Shown piece after piece: positions 25,458-33,287 of a stretch of 64,000 bases of DNA; position 1 is the first letter of the stretch; the number at the start of each line of letters is the position of its first letter. The notes beneath the pieces were generated by a model that ran no database searches, was not told where the DNA came from, and saw nothing but the letters and a program-made list of their open reading frames with translations. The translations under genes and the position numbers were made by a program. The DNA comes from Thermococcus sp. M39 (GTDB taxonomy: Archaea > Methanobacteriota_B > Thermococci > Thermococcales > Thermococcaceae). The stretch is taken from positions 372,001 to 436,000 of the forward strand of contig NZ_SNUG01000003.1 of the NCBI RefSeq assembly GCF_012027325.1, written 5' to 3'.

Positions 25458-26387
25458 ATGTACGGGTTATTCTTCTACTATTATCACATAACTCGAAGGA
25501 CTTCTCTGATATATTATTCTCTTGCATGGCTTGTATTGGGGATACACTATCTTCTAGGAGATGAATTTGTATCTCTCCTGTCTTTATTGGTTTTCTCATC
25601 ACTTTTGTGGATGGGGAATCTTGAGATAATAGTAGAAAACCTCATACCACTCCGATATGAGCATGAATTGAAATATTTTTCATTGTTTCCAATTTTGCTG
25701 TACCTTTATGTATTTCCGAAACTTGGTCTTAAAACGTTCATTTTGGCTGGATTGATGATAGTTTGTGTTTCAGTATTACTCCTGATCTATGGAAACACCA
25801 CTCTTAAAAAAATTGGTGCAGTACAAGCATTATTTGGTCTTTTTACACTCATATATTTGTGGCACAGTATCATATTTTATCTCCAATTCATTACTGCATT
25901 GGCGCTGGCTTACCTAAGCATCAAAACAATTTTGGACATTACTCTTGTGGAGAAAGTCTCTCTAGCCACTAACATTTCAAATGAATCTTTTGATATTAAA
26001 CCTGGAGTCTTCATATCAGAAAAAATTCCAGAAATATTCATCGAGAGTGGATTGGTTTTCTCACGAAATAACTCCAGAAGAGAAGGGTGGTTTTGGATAA
26101 CTAAGCTCAATGCTCCAAATGCTATATATCCTACTAATCTACCAAAGATGTTAGATATAATTGTAAAATACATGAAAAACGCAAAAGAAGAAGGAAGACA
26201 TCCGATAATTGTGATTGATAACCTTGAGTACTTGATTATGGAAAATGAGTTTGAAACAGTTCTGAGGTTTTTAAGTGTATTGAGAGATTATGCTGTTTTA
26301 CACTCTGCTACGGTGTTTTTAGGAATTGACTTGGACACTTTGGATACTAAAAAGCAACACTTACTTAAAAGGCTGGTGGGTGAGTAG
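25458..26387 (+). CDS. DUF835-type membrane protein, N-terminus frameshifted
   Basis: The N-terminal half (about 170 residues) is a bundle of hydrophobic segments. The C-terminal half, from FIESGLVFSRNN through IIVIDNLEYLIMENEFETVL, resembles the cytosolic DUF835 domain of Thermococcales. ATG 25458 lies inside a hydrophobic segment and has no ribosome site. The natural start is probably ATG 25409, with GGAGGTGA upstream, in a different frame: MFTQFINII joins FGIVFLAMYG if one T is removed from the TTTTTT run at 25434-25439. So either the gene is broken, slippage is used, or the run is miscounted. The stop lies two bases before the macro-domain gene. Confidence 0.7.
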   Translation: MYGLFFYYYHITRRTSLIYYSLAWLVLGIHYLLGDEFVSLLSLLVFSSLLWMGNLEIIVENLIPLRYEHELKYFSLFPILLYLYVFPKLGLKTFILAGLMIVCVSVLLLIYGNTTLKKIGAVQALFGLFTLIYLWHSIIFYLQFITALALAYLSIKTILDITLVEKVSLATNISNESFDIKPGVFISEKIPEIFIESGLVFSRNNSRREGWFWITKLNAPNAIYPTNLPKMLDIIVKYMKNAKEEGRHPIIVIDNLEYLIMENEFETVLRFLSVLRDYAVLHSATVFLGIDLDTLDTKKQHLLKRLVGE

Positions 26388-26389
26388 AA

Positions 26390-26941
26390 ATGATTATTTT
26401 CAAAATTGTCCAAGGAGACATAACAAAGTTCCCCGCTGAGGCTATTGTAAACGCTGCCAACAAATATTTGGAGCACGGCGGCGGGGTTGCTTATGCCATA
26501 GCAAAAGCTGCTGCTGGGAATGCTAGAGAGTACATAAGGATAAGCAAGGAAGCTATGAGGGAGCAGATTGGAAGGGACTGGATTGAGCACGGAGAAGTTG
26601 TTGTAACTCCAGCTTTAAGGTTGGAGCAGTATGGGATTAAATACGTCATCCACACAGTTGGTCCTTACTGCGGCGGCAGATGGGATGAGGATAAAAAAGG
26701 GAAGCTCAAGAAAGCCATTCTTGGAGCTTTGAGAAAAGCTGATGAATTAAAAGTTAGAAGCATAGCTTTTCCAGCTATAAGTGCTGGAATTTATGGTTGC
26801 CCTTTTGAGGAAGTTGTGAGAACGTTCCTTGAGACAGTTGAAGAGTTTTCAAGGGAAGCAGAGAACGTGAGGGAAGTCTATTTGGTGCTTTATTCGAGGG
26901 AGGATTATGAGAGGGCTTTGAAGGTGTTGGAAGAAAATTAA
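26390..26941 (+). CDS. Macro domain protein (ADP-ribose binding/deacetylase-like)
   Basis: A 183-residue single macro domain. QGDITKFPAEAIVNAANKYL and HGGGVAYAI form the ADP-ribose pocket, VIHTVGP and SIAFPAISAGIYG the phosphate-binding loop. Proteins of this kind remove ADP-ribose groups or hydrolyse O-acetyl-ADP-ribose; they act in the cytosol. The gene begins two bases after the DUF835-type gene, with GGTGGGTGAG as ribosome site, so both are on one message. It could also belong to an ADP-ribosylation-linked defence or repair function, but nothing nearby shows that. Confidence 0.92.
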   Translation: MIIFKIVQGDITKFPAEAIVNAANKYLEHGGGVAYAIAKAAAGNAREYIRISKEAMREQIGRDWIEHGEVVVTPALRLEQYGIKYVIHTVGPYCGGRWDEDKKGKLKKAILGALRKADELKVRSIAFPAISAGIYGCPFEEVVRTFLETVEEFSREAENVREVYLVLYSREDYERALKVLEEN

Positions 26942-26990
26942 AGAGAAAAGCCCTTAACTCTCTTTTCCCAATTTTCTCATGGTGATGCTC

Positions 26991-28433
26991 ATGAAAATTG
27001 AAGATGTCTACATTTGGGATATCAACGCTAAGTGGCTCGGCATCTCACCATTTCAGCTCATGGAAAACGCTGGTGCTGGAGTGGCAAGAGCAATAGAAGA
27101 AAAGTTTGGAAAAGAGCTTAAAGTGGCAATATTCTGTGGAACTGGAAACAACGGTGGAGATGGCTTTGTTGTTGCTAGGCATCTTAGCTTTGAGAACGAT
27201 GTAACGGTGTTTTTGGTTGGTGATGAGATAAAAATAAGGAGTGAGGAAGCTAAGCACAACTGGGAGATTCTCAAGAAGCTTGACTTTGTAAAAATCAAAA
27301 TCCTTAAGGACTCAAGCCAGATAAAGGGCCTCAATCTTGAAGGTTATGATGTCATTGTTGATGCCCTACTCGGCGCTGGAACTAAAGGAGAGCCGAGGGA
27401 ACCTATACGCTCAGCGATTGAAAAAATCAATGAATATTCTGGAAAAGCTAAGATTGTGAGCGTTGACTTGCCAAGTGGCTATCCTTCAAAAGTTCAAGTC
27501 AAATGTGACTTTGCCGTAACTTTCCAGTGGGACAAGGAGGAGTTTGAGGGGTTTGAAAGAATTGTTGCCAAAATTGGTTATCCAAAGGAGCTTTACCACT
27601 TAGTCGGCCCGGGAGATGCAAAGTTCGCTCTGCTGAAGAAAGGGGAGCATAAAGGACAAAACGGACGGCTTTTAATAATTGGGGGAAGTGAGGATTATTT
27701 TGGTGCTCCCTACTTAGCGGCAAAAGCTGCCTCATACCTTGTAGACTTAGTTTATTTGGTGATGCCAGAATATTCAGCGAAGCGCATAACTGATCCGGAC
27801 ATGATTTTGAGGCCCGTTGAAGGAAAGAACTTCACAAGAGAACATCTTGAAGAAGTTTTGGCATTGACGGAAAAGGTTGATGCCGTCATCATAGGCCCAG
27901 GTATTGGACTCAAGGACGAAACCAAGGAGTTTGTTAGAGAATTTGTAAAGCGCTGTGAAAAGCCTTTAGTTATAGATGCTGACGGATTAAAAGCCATAGC
28001 TGAAGATTTAAGCGTCCTTGATAATAAAGTCTTCATTCTAACGCCGCACGCTGGTGAGTTTAAGATTCTCTTTGGAGAGAAGCCAGAAGGGGCTCTGCAA
28101 GAGAAAGCTAAGCTTGTCATGGAGAAAGCGAAAGAAATTGGTGGTGTAATTCTCTTTAAGGGGATTTACGACATTATCAGCGATGGAAAAGTCTGGAAGT
28201 ACAATAAAACTGGAAACAGGGGGATGACGACTGGAGGAACTGGTGACGTTTTAGCCGGTATTGTTGGAGCGTTGCTAGCTCTTGGAAATTCTCCACTTAG
28301 AGCCGCCTCTGTTGGTGCCTTTTTGAATGGTCTAGCTGGGGACATAGTCAAAGAAGAGCTTGGTGAAAACTTCACAGCCCTAGAAGTTGCTAAAAAAGTT
28401 CCCCATGTTGTTAAGTGGGTTTTAGAGTTTTGA
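26991..28433 (+). CDS. nnr: Bifunctional NAD(P)HX epimerase/dehydratase
   Basis: A 480-residue two-domain repair enzyme. The N-terminal YjeF domain has QLMENAGAGVARAI and GTGNNGGDGFVVARHL and swaps the epimers of hydrated NAD(P)H. The C-terminal ribokinase-like domain has IIGPGIG, LTPHAGEF and the ATP/ADP-binding TTGGTGDVLAG, and removes water using a nucleotide. Fusion of both is normal in archaea and the length fits. ATG 26991 follows GGTGATG; the ATG at 26979 just precedes that site. It may be read through from the macro-domain gene 49 bases upstream, which also handles NAD-derived molecules. Confidence 0.95.
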   Translation: MKIEDVYIWDINAKWLGISPFQLMENAGAGVARAIEEKFGKELKVAIFCGTGNNGGDGFVVARHLSFENDVTVFLVGDEIKIRSEEAKHNWEILKKLDFVKIKILKDSSQIKGLNLEGYDVIVDALLGAGTKGEPREPIRSAIEKINEYSGKAKIVSVDLPSGYPSKVQVKCDFAVTFQWDKEEFEGFERIVAKIGYPKELYHLVGPGDAKFALLKKGEHKGQNGRLLIIGGSEDYFGAPYLAAKAASYLVDLVYLVMPEYSAKRITDPDMILRPVEGKNFTREHLEEVLALTEKVDAVIIGPGIGLKDETKEFVREFVKRCEKPLVIDADGLKAIAEDLSVLDNKVFILTPHAGEFKILFGEKPEGALQEKAKLVMEKAKEIGGVILFKGIYDIISDGKVWKYNKTGNRGMTTGGTGDVLAGIVGALLALGNSPLRAASVGAFLNGLAGDIVKEELGENFTALEVAKKVPHVVKWVLEF

Positions 28434-28437
28434 TTTA

Positions 28438-28995
28438 TTAAAACTCCAGCAGCTCCCTCATTTTTTTAGCTTTTTCACAGAGCTCACATGATTGGAGAAA
28501 CACAAGCAAATTCAACAAGTGGAGAAGTTCAACTTCTTTTAAATCAAGGTCAGTTTTAGAGATTTTATGAAGTATTGGTTGTGAATGGTCTTCTATTTCC
28601 TTTAAGACTTCCTCTACTAATTTAACGAACTGCTCTTCATCCTTTATCTTAATCCCAGATTTTTTGAGGATTTCCATTAGCCTAGAGGCTTCTATCCTGA
28701 GATATTGTCTTCTGAATTCCTCTATGCTTTCGTCGGGTTCAACTTTGAGAAGGAACAACCTTGCAGTTCTAGCATATATTTTCTCATTTCCTTCATGTCC
28801 AATTTCCTCAACAAATCCCGCCTTTTCAAGAGCCTTAATATGCCTATACACAGTGGAGCGATCTTTTCTTAAGAAGGCACTTAATTCGGTGATGCTCATG
28901 GGGTGCATTCTGAGTAGCTCAAGGATTTTAAAGCGTGTAGGCTCTGCGAGAATTTTCATTTTATCTAGTTCAGCTATTATAAGAACTTCTCTCAT
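28438..28995 (-). CDS. ArsR-like winged-helix transcriptional regulator
   Basis: A 185-residue regulator. Residues about 10-75 form a winged helix: EPTRFKILELL, SITELSAFLRKDRSTVYRHI as the recognition helix, then LEKAGFVEE and the wing. The C-terminal part is helical and ends with SCELCEKAKK, where the two Cys could sense metal or redox. ATG 28995 has GGTGACA just upstream. It begins nine bases after the DUF211 gene and lies behind a second winged-helix gene, so three small genes probably form one unit. The target genes are unknown. Confidence 0.85.
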   Translation of the reverse strand: MREVLIIAELDKMKILAEPTRFKILELLRMHPMSITELSAFLRKDRSTVYRHIKALEKAGFVEEIGHEGNEKIYARTARLFLLKVEPDESIEEFRRQYLRIEASRLMEILKKSGIKIKDEEQFVKLVEEVLKEIEDHSQPILHKISKTDLDLKEVELLHLLNLLVFLQSCELCEKAKKMRELLEF

Positions 28996-29003
28996 TGTCA
29001 CCA

Positions 29004-29309
29004 CTAGAATTCATCTAGTTTGTCTTGTGGGGTTTCGCTCTCTTCAATTATCCTTTTTCCTGCAGCGACCATGTCGATGCTGTGCACAACGCCGCCAAAC
29101 TCTTCTATAGTCCTCACAATCTCATCGTAATCTAAGTCGTCTCCCACAATTGTTATCTTTATGTTCTCCGTTTCCTTGTCAATCTCCACAAGCGTAATGT
29201 TGACTCCTTCCACACCGCGAATTTCGCTCAGTCCTAAAGCTAACTCAGTGACCATAGGCTGATGAGGCTTAAGGACATCCAGCACGAGCAGTCTGATACC
29301 TCTTGCCAT
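29004..29309 (-). CDS. DUF211-family protein
   Basis: A 101-residue protein of DUF211, a small ferredoxin-like alpha/beta fold found in archaea. Motifs: RLLVLDVLKPHQP at the N-terminus and EFGGVVHSIDMVAAGKRI near the end. Family structures bind metal ions and form rings; the function is not established. GGGGAGAGAAA precedes the ATG. It is set between two winged-helix regulators and could be their sensor partner, which is inference from position. Confidence 0.87.
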   Translation of the reverse strand: MARGIRLLVLDVLKPHQPMVTELALGLSEIRGVEGVNITLVEIDKETENIKITIVGDDLDYDEIVRTIEEFGGVVHSIDMVAAGKRIIEESETPQDKLDEF

Positions 29310-29336
29310 TTTCTCTCCCCTTTGCCCCTCTGGGAG

Positions 29337-29915
29337 CTACTTTTTAAGTATTTCTCCCAGCTTCTTCAAAAGCCTTAAAGCTTCTTCATCCCTTCCCAGC
29401 TCGGCCATGCTGAGCCATTCAATTGCATGGATTATATCTTCGTTTGAGAAGTCCTTCAAAAGCTCTTCTTTCTCTTCAATCTCTTTTGAAATTTTCATCT
29501 TATACTCGTGTTCTTTTTCGAGGATTTTATCCATTGTATTTAGGAGCTCCTCATCATCAAACTTATATCCGAGAGCTTTGAATATGCCTAGCTTAGTTTT
29601 TAGTCTTGACCTTGCTAAATACCTAAGCTCTTCATCTCCGAGGTAGAGGTTTATGTAAAAAGCGTCTGCAGTCCTTCCGTAGTATTTTTCAACGAGATTT
29701 CCTTTCATCTCTGTCCTTTTAACCTCTACTAAGCCCGCCTCTTTGAGCTTTTCTATGTGGTGGTAAACGGTTTGAGGTGTTTTGCCGAGAATTTCGCTTA
29801 GCTGGGAAATTGTCATCTCTCTGTTCCTCAAAAGCTGGAGTATTTTTCTTCTCGTGTCCTCAAGCATGAGCTTAATGACCTTTGGGTCCGTAATCACTTT
29901 TACTTTCTTACTCAT
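29337..29915 (-). CDS. ArsR/HTH_20-like winged-helix regulator
   Basis: A 192-residue regulator with DTRRKILQLLRNREMTISQL and KTPQTVYHHIEKLKEAGLVE as the helix-turn-helix, followed by a wing and a long helical, charged C-terminal domain that is probably for dimerisation. It is related in layout to the downstream regulator and may be an old duplicate. GGTGATCGAAG precedes ATG 29915. Two AACGTTC repeats 20 bases apart lie between its TATA box and start, so it probably represses itself and the DUF211/regulator genes behind it. Confidence 0.87.
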   Translation of the reverse strand: MSKKVKVITDPKVIKLMLEDTRRKILQLLRNREMTISQLSEILGKTPQTVYHHIEKLKEAGLVEVKRTEMKGNLVEKYYGRTADAFYINLYLGDEELRYLARSRLKTKLGIFKALGYKFDDEELLNTMDKILEKEHEYKMKISKEIEEKEELLKDFSNEDIIHAIEWLSMAELGRDEEALRLLKKLGEILKK

Positions 29916-29933
29916 CTTCGATCACCTAATTTT

Positions 29934-29960
29934 AACGTTCTAATTTTTATTTGAACGTTC
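29934..29960 (-). promoter_or_regulatory. Twin AACGTTC operator before the regulator operon
   Basis: AACGTTC occurs at 29934-29940 and 29954-29960, exactly two DNA turns apart; the centre AACGTT is a palindrome. A TTATATT TATA box is just upstream (about 29971-29978 on the minus strand), so a bound dimer would sit at or just after the transcription start. Confidence 0.6.
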
Positions 29961-30129
29961 TGCAATATAACCTTTTCGGGTTTCTATATCCAACAAGCTC
30001 TCCAAAGGGCAAACAACTTTATAAATGTAAAGGTCCACAAAATTGGATGAATTATCCAAATTGTGTAATATGATGAAGCTCAAAAATGAAAAGATTCATG
30101 TCATGGTGACATAGGTTGTCTTCCATTTA

Positions 30130-30437
30130 ACAATCGTTTCAATGGTGCTGAAGCTTTTGCCTTACCAGATGGCAGCAGCTTTCATTTCTCTCTTCTCTCG
30201 CAGTCAGCATTCCTCAAGCCGCCAATATAAGTCCATATCCTCTCTTGATAACTATTGCAATGACTCCCTCAGTTGGTTTTGGACGTCAATCTCAACGCCC
30301 CAAACACAATAGTTTTTGGGCCGAGAGAATATACCTTCATGGACTACATAAAAACTGGAGCTGTCATTAAGATTGTGTTCTTTGCAGTACTTTTCATTTT
30401 GATTCCAATGTTTTACTCTTTTGATCTTTCATTTTGA
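30130..30437 (+). pseudogene. Remnant of an SLC13/DASS-type anion transporter
   Basis: Pieces of a permease C-terminus appear in order but in different frames. LLPYQMAAAFI lies near 30150-30185. SPYPLLITIAMTPSVGFG lies near 30230-30282. PNTIVFGPREYTFMDY, then a hydrophobic end to the stop at 30435, lies from 30300. The intact family motif would read SVGFxLPISTPPNTIVFG; here single-base losses break it at about 30284 and 30300. The N-terminal two thirds are gone. Upstream at about 30015 a CTTTATAAATG element may be its old promoter. The remainder of the 29916-30489 gap shows nothing else. Confidence 0.75.
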
Positions 30438-30489
30438 CCTAAGTAAAATTTAAATTTAAAATGAAAGAAAGCAAAACGGAGGTGGAAAA

Positions 30490-31881
30490 ATGAACTTGGA
30501 CTTTTTATTTTATCCAAGGAGCGTTGCTGTTATAGGAGCATCGCACGTTCCGGGCAAAATAGGAAATGCGATAATGAGATCAATAACAAGACAATTCAAT
30601 GGAAAAATCTATGCTGTCAACGTTAAAGGTGGGGAAATCGAGATCAATAGGAAAAAGTTCAAGATCTACAAGAGCATTCTTGAAGTTCCGGATGATGTTG
30701 ATGTAGCAGTAATAGCTGTCCCAGCAAAGTTCGTTCCGGATGTCATAGATGAGTGTGGACAAAAGGGTGTTAAAGCTGCTGTTGTAATTTCTGCCGGTTT
30801 TAAAGAAGCTGGAAGAGCTGATTTAGAGGAAGAGCTAGTAAAAAGGGCGAGAAAGTGGGGTATCCGTGTAGTGGGTCCAAACTGTCTCGGTGTTACAAAC
30901 CTTGAAAATGGCTTTGACTGTAACTTCAATCCACCGGAAAGACAGGCGAGACCAAAGTTCGGTGGTATTGCCTTTATGAGCCAGAGTGGAGCTTTTGGTG
31001 CTGCTATTTTGGATTGGGCTGCAAGACATGAGATTGGGATGAGCAAGTTCATCAGCTTGGGGAACATGGCTGATTTAGACGAGAGCGACTTTATGGGATA
31101 TTTAAAGGACGATCCCAAGACAAAAGTCATAACTGCCTATCTTGAAGGTGTTAAAGACGGTAAGAAATTCTTCAACATCGCAAAGGAAACAACGAAAGTT
31201 AAGCCCGTAATAGTTTTGAAGGCTGGGAGAACTGAGGCCGGAGCAAAAGCAGCTGCTTCTCATACTGGCTCACTGGCAGGTTCTTATGCGATCTATGAGG
31301 CGGCATTTGAACAGACTGGTGTTTTGGGTGCAAAAAGCATGAGACAGCTCTTCAACTATGCAAAAGCCTTAGCCATGCAGAAGCCAGCAAGAGGGGACAG
31401 AGTTGCCATAGTAACAAACGGCGGCGGTGCCGGAGTTATGATGAGTGATGGTCTGCTTGAGAGAGGCCTTAAGCTCGCTCAGCTCAGCGATGAAACTAAC
31501 GAGAAGTTTGCAAAAGCCATAGAGGAAGGAAAGCTGCCTCACCACATGAGCTACAAGAATCCAATTGATGTCATTGGAGATGCTCCGTCAAAGAGGTATG
31601 AGCTAGCTATGCGTTATGCTTTGGAAGACCCAAATGTTGATGTTCTTGTCGTCATTGCATTGTTCCAGAGTCCAGCATTGGATGAGGGTATTGTTGATGT
31701 TATGGAGAAGGTTCAGGAGTATGGAAAGCCAATAGTCTTTGTTGCTCCTGGTGGAGAATATCCAGAAAAAATGGCGCGCAGAATTGAGGAGAAGGGAGTT
31801 CCAGTGTTTGAGACTGTCGAGGATGGAGTGGATGCAGTTTATGCTCTGGTTAAATATGGAAAGTATTTGAGTGAGGTTTGA
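30490..31881 (+). CDS. ADP-forming acetate-CoA ligase, alpha subunit
   Basis: A 463-residue alpha subunit of the archaeal ADP-forming acetyl-CoA synthetase, which makes ATP from acyl-CoA at the end of sugar or peptide fermentation. The N-terminal CoA-binding domain has PRSVAVIGASHVPGKIG, the ligase domain MSQSGAFG, and the catalytic His sits in AASHTGSLAG. The beta subunit (ATP-grasp) is encoded elsewhere, as is usual in Thermococcales. GGAGGTGGAAAA precedes the ATG. Specificity among acetyl, branched or aryl acids cannot be read from the sequence. Confidence 0.94.
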   Translation: MNLDFLFYPRSVAVIGASHVPGKIGNAIMRSITRQFNGKIYAVNVKGGEIEINRKKFKIYKSILEVPDDVDVAVIAVPAKFVPDVIDECGQKGVKAAVVISAGFKEAGRADLEEELVKRARKWGIRVVGPNCLGVTNLENGFDCNFNPPERQARPKFGGIAFMSQSGAFGAAILDWAARHEIGMSKFISLGNMADLDESDFMGYLKDDPKTKVITAYLEGVKDGKKFFNIAKETTKVKPVIVLKAGRTEAGAKAAASHTGSLAGSYAIYEAAFEQTGVLGAKSMRQLFNYAKALAMQKPARGDRVAIVTNGGGAGVMMSDGLLERGLKLAQLSDETNEKFAKAIEEGKLPHHMSYKNPIDVIGDAPSKRYELAMRYALEDPNVDVLVVIALFQSPALDEGIVDVMEKVQEYGKPIVFVAPGGEYPEKMARRIEEKGVPVFETVEDGVDAVYALVKYGKYLSEV

Positions 31882-31884
31882 AGT

Positions 31885-31898
31885 TCTCTTTCTTTTTG
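31885..31898 (+). terminator. T-rich terminator after the ligase gene
   Basis: TTCTCTTTCTTTTT starts four bases after the stop codon and precedes the trpS promoter. Confidence 0.45.
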
Positions 31899-31903
31899 AC
31901 AGA

Positions 31904-31915
31904 AAACTTTAAATC
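31904..31915 (+). promoter_or_regulatory. trpS promoter
   Basis: AAACTTTAAATC is a BRE/TATA match centred at about 31911. The transcription start is expected at about 31937-31938, leaving a leader of some 95 bases before trpS. Confidence 0.55.
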
Positions 31916-31937
31916 CTCCTCTTACATTTTTTAATCC

Positions 31938-31967
31938 ATGTTCGGTGGTTGCTTTTGGCTTAGCTGA
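31938..31967 (+). CDS. Possible nine-codon leader ORF with a Trp codon before trpS
   Basis: ATG 31938 falls exactly where transcription should start, so it could be translated leaderless. It encodes MFGGCFWLS and stops at TGA 31965-31967, 65 bases before trpS. A Trp codon at position 7 in front of the tryptophanyl-tRNA synthetase gene invites the idea of a leader peptide, but Trp at one of nine positions may be chance. Confidence 0.25.
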   Translation: MFGGCFWLS

Positions 31968-32032
31968 TGTTGAAATCAAGCCTCTTTTACTTGGGTTAGG
32001 TTATTTTGTCAAAGCTTTTGGGGGTGCTTTTG

Positions 32033-33187
32033 ATGGCTGAATTCAAGGTTACACCATGGGATGTCGAAGGAATGGTGGATTACGACAAGCTGATAAAGGA
32101 ATTCGGAACACAGCCGCTGACAGATGAACTGCTTGAGAAAACAGCCGTGCTAACAAAGAGTGAACTTCCAATTTACTTCAGGAGGAGATTCTTCTTCTCT
32201 CACAGAGACTACGACTTAGTCCTTAAAGACTACGAAGAGGGGAAGGGCTTTTTCCTTTACACTGGAAGAGGTCCGAGCGGACCTATGCATATCGGACATA
32301 TCATTCCTTTCTTCGCAACGAAATGGCTCCAAGAGAAGTTTGGAGTCAATTTGTATGTTCAAATCACAGATGATGAGAAGTTCCTATTTAAGCCAAATCT
32401 AAGCTTTGAAGACACCAAGAGATGGGCATATGAAAACATTTTGGACATAATTGCAGTTGGCTTTGATCCAGATAAGACTTTCATATTCCAAGACAGCGAA
32501 TTCACGAAGATTTACGAAATGGCAATCCCAATAGCAAAGAAAGTGACGTATTCAATGGCAAAAGCTGTTTTTGGCTTCACAGAGCAGAGCAAAATTGGAA
32601 TGATTTTTTACCCAGCAATTCAAGCTGCTCCAACGTTCTTTGAAAAGAGGAGATGTCTAATTCCAGCTGCTATAGACCAAGACCCGTACTGGAGGATTCA
32701 GCGTGACTTTGCCGAGAGCTTGGGTTACTACAAAACTGCCGCACTCCACAGCAAGTTCGTTCCTCCTTTGACGGGATTGGAGGGTAAAATGAGCGCATCA
32801 AAGCCCGAAACAGCTGTTTATTTAACAGATGACCCAGAAGAAGCTGGCAAAAAGATCTGGAAGTTTGCCTTAACCGGCGGTCAGCCAACGCTGAAAGAGC
32901 AGAGGGAAAAAGGTGGAAATCCGGAGAAGTGCGTTGTCTTCAAATGGCTCGAGATATTCTTTGAACCAGATGATAAGGCTTTGCTTGAGAGATACCACGC
33001 ATGTAAGAGCGGTGCTCTGACATGTGGAGAATGCAAGCGCTACCTCATAAAGAAAGTTCAGGAGTTCCTTAAAGAGCACCAGAAGAGAAGGGAGAAAGCT
33101 AAAGATGAGATTGAGAAGTTTAAATACACTGGAAAATTGGCTCAGGAGAAGTGGAACGAGGCAATCCCAGAGCCTCTGAGGAGGTGA
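32033..33187 (+). CDS. trpS: Tryptophanyl-tRNA synthetase
   Basis: A 384-residue class I synthetase that charges tRNA-Trp. The HIGH signature is PMHIGHI in the segment GRGPSGPMHIGHI, and the KMSKS signature is GKMSASK. AIDQDPYWRIQRD forms part of the amino acid pocket. A C-terminal CHACK/CGEC-like cysteine group (YHACKSGALTCGECKRYL) may bind zinc, a usual archaeal feature. ATG 32033 with GGGGGTG nearby gives the family N-terminus MAEFKVTPWDVEG; the frame opens earlier at a TTG but without a ribosome site. Confidence 0.96.
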   Translation: MAEFKVTPWDVEGMVDYDKLIKEFGTQPLTDELLEKTAVLTKSELPIYFRRRFFFSHRDYDLVLKDYEEGKGFFLYTGRGPSGPMHIGHIIPFFATKWLQEKFGVNLYVQITDDEKFLFKPNLSFEDTKRWAYENILDIIAVGFDPDKTFIFQDSEFTKIYEMAIPIAKKVTYSMAKAVFGFTEQSKIGMIFYPAIQAAPTFFEKRRCLIPAAIDQDPYWRIQRDFAESLGYYKTAALHSKFVPPLTGLEGKMSASKPETAVYLTDDPEEAGKKIWKFALTGGQPTLKEQREKGGNPEKCVVFKWLEIFFEPDDKALLERYHACKSGALTCGECKRYLIKKVQEFLKEHQKRREKAKDEIEKFKYTGKLAQEKWNEAIPEPLRR

Positions 33188-33204
33188 TTTTTCTTTATGT
33201 TTTA
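33188..33204 (+). terminator. T-rich terminator after trpS
   Basis: TTTTTCTTTATGTTTTA directly follows the stop codon. Confidence 0.45.
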
Positions 33205-33287
33205 TATCTAATTATAACGTTGAGAATTCTAAGGGGAGCAAAAACTTTTTATTTTTGTGAACTTCTTTATTATCTTGGAGAGTAACG

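Noticed and set aside
27517-27529. TTTCCAGTGGGAC in the nnr gene, near match to mini-ORB
   Set aside because: One mismatch in the core, no ORB extension, and 7 kb from the field; likely chance in codons for FQWD.
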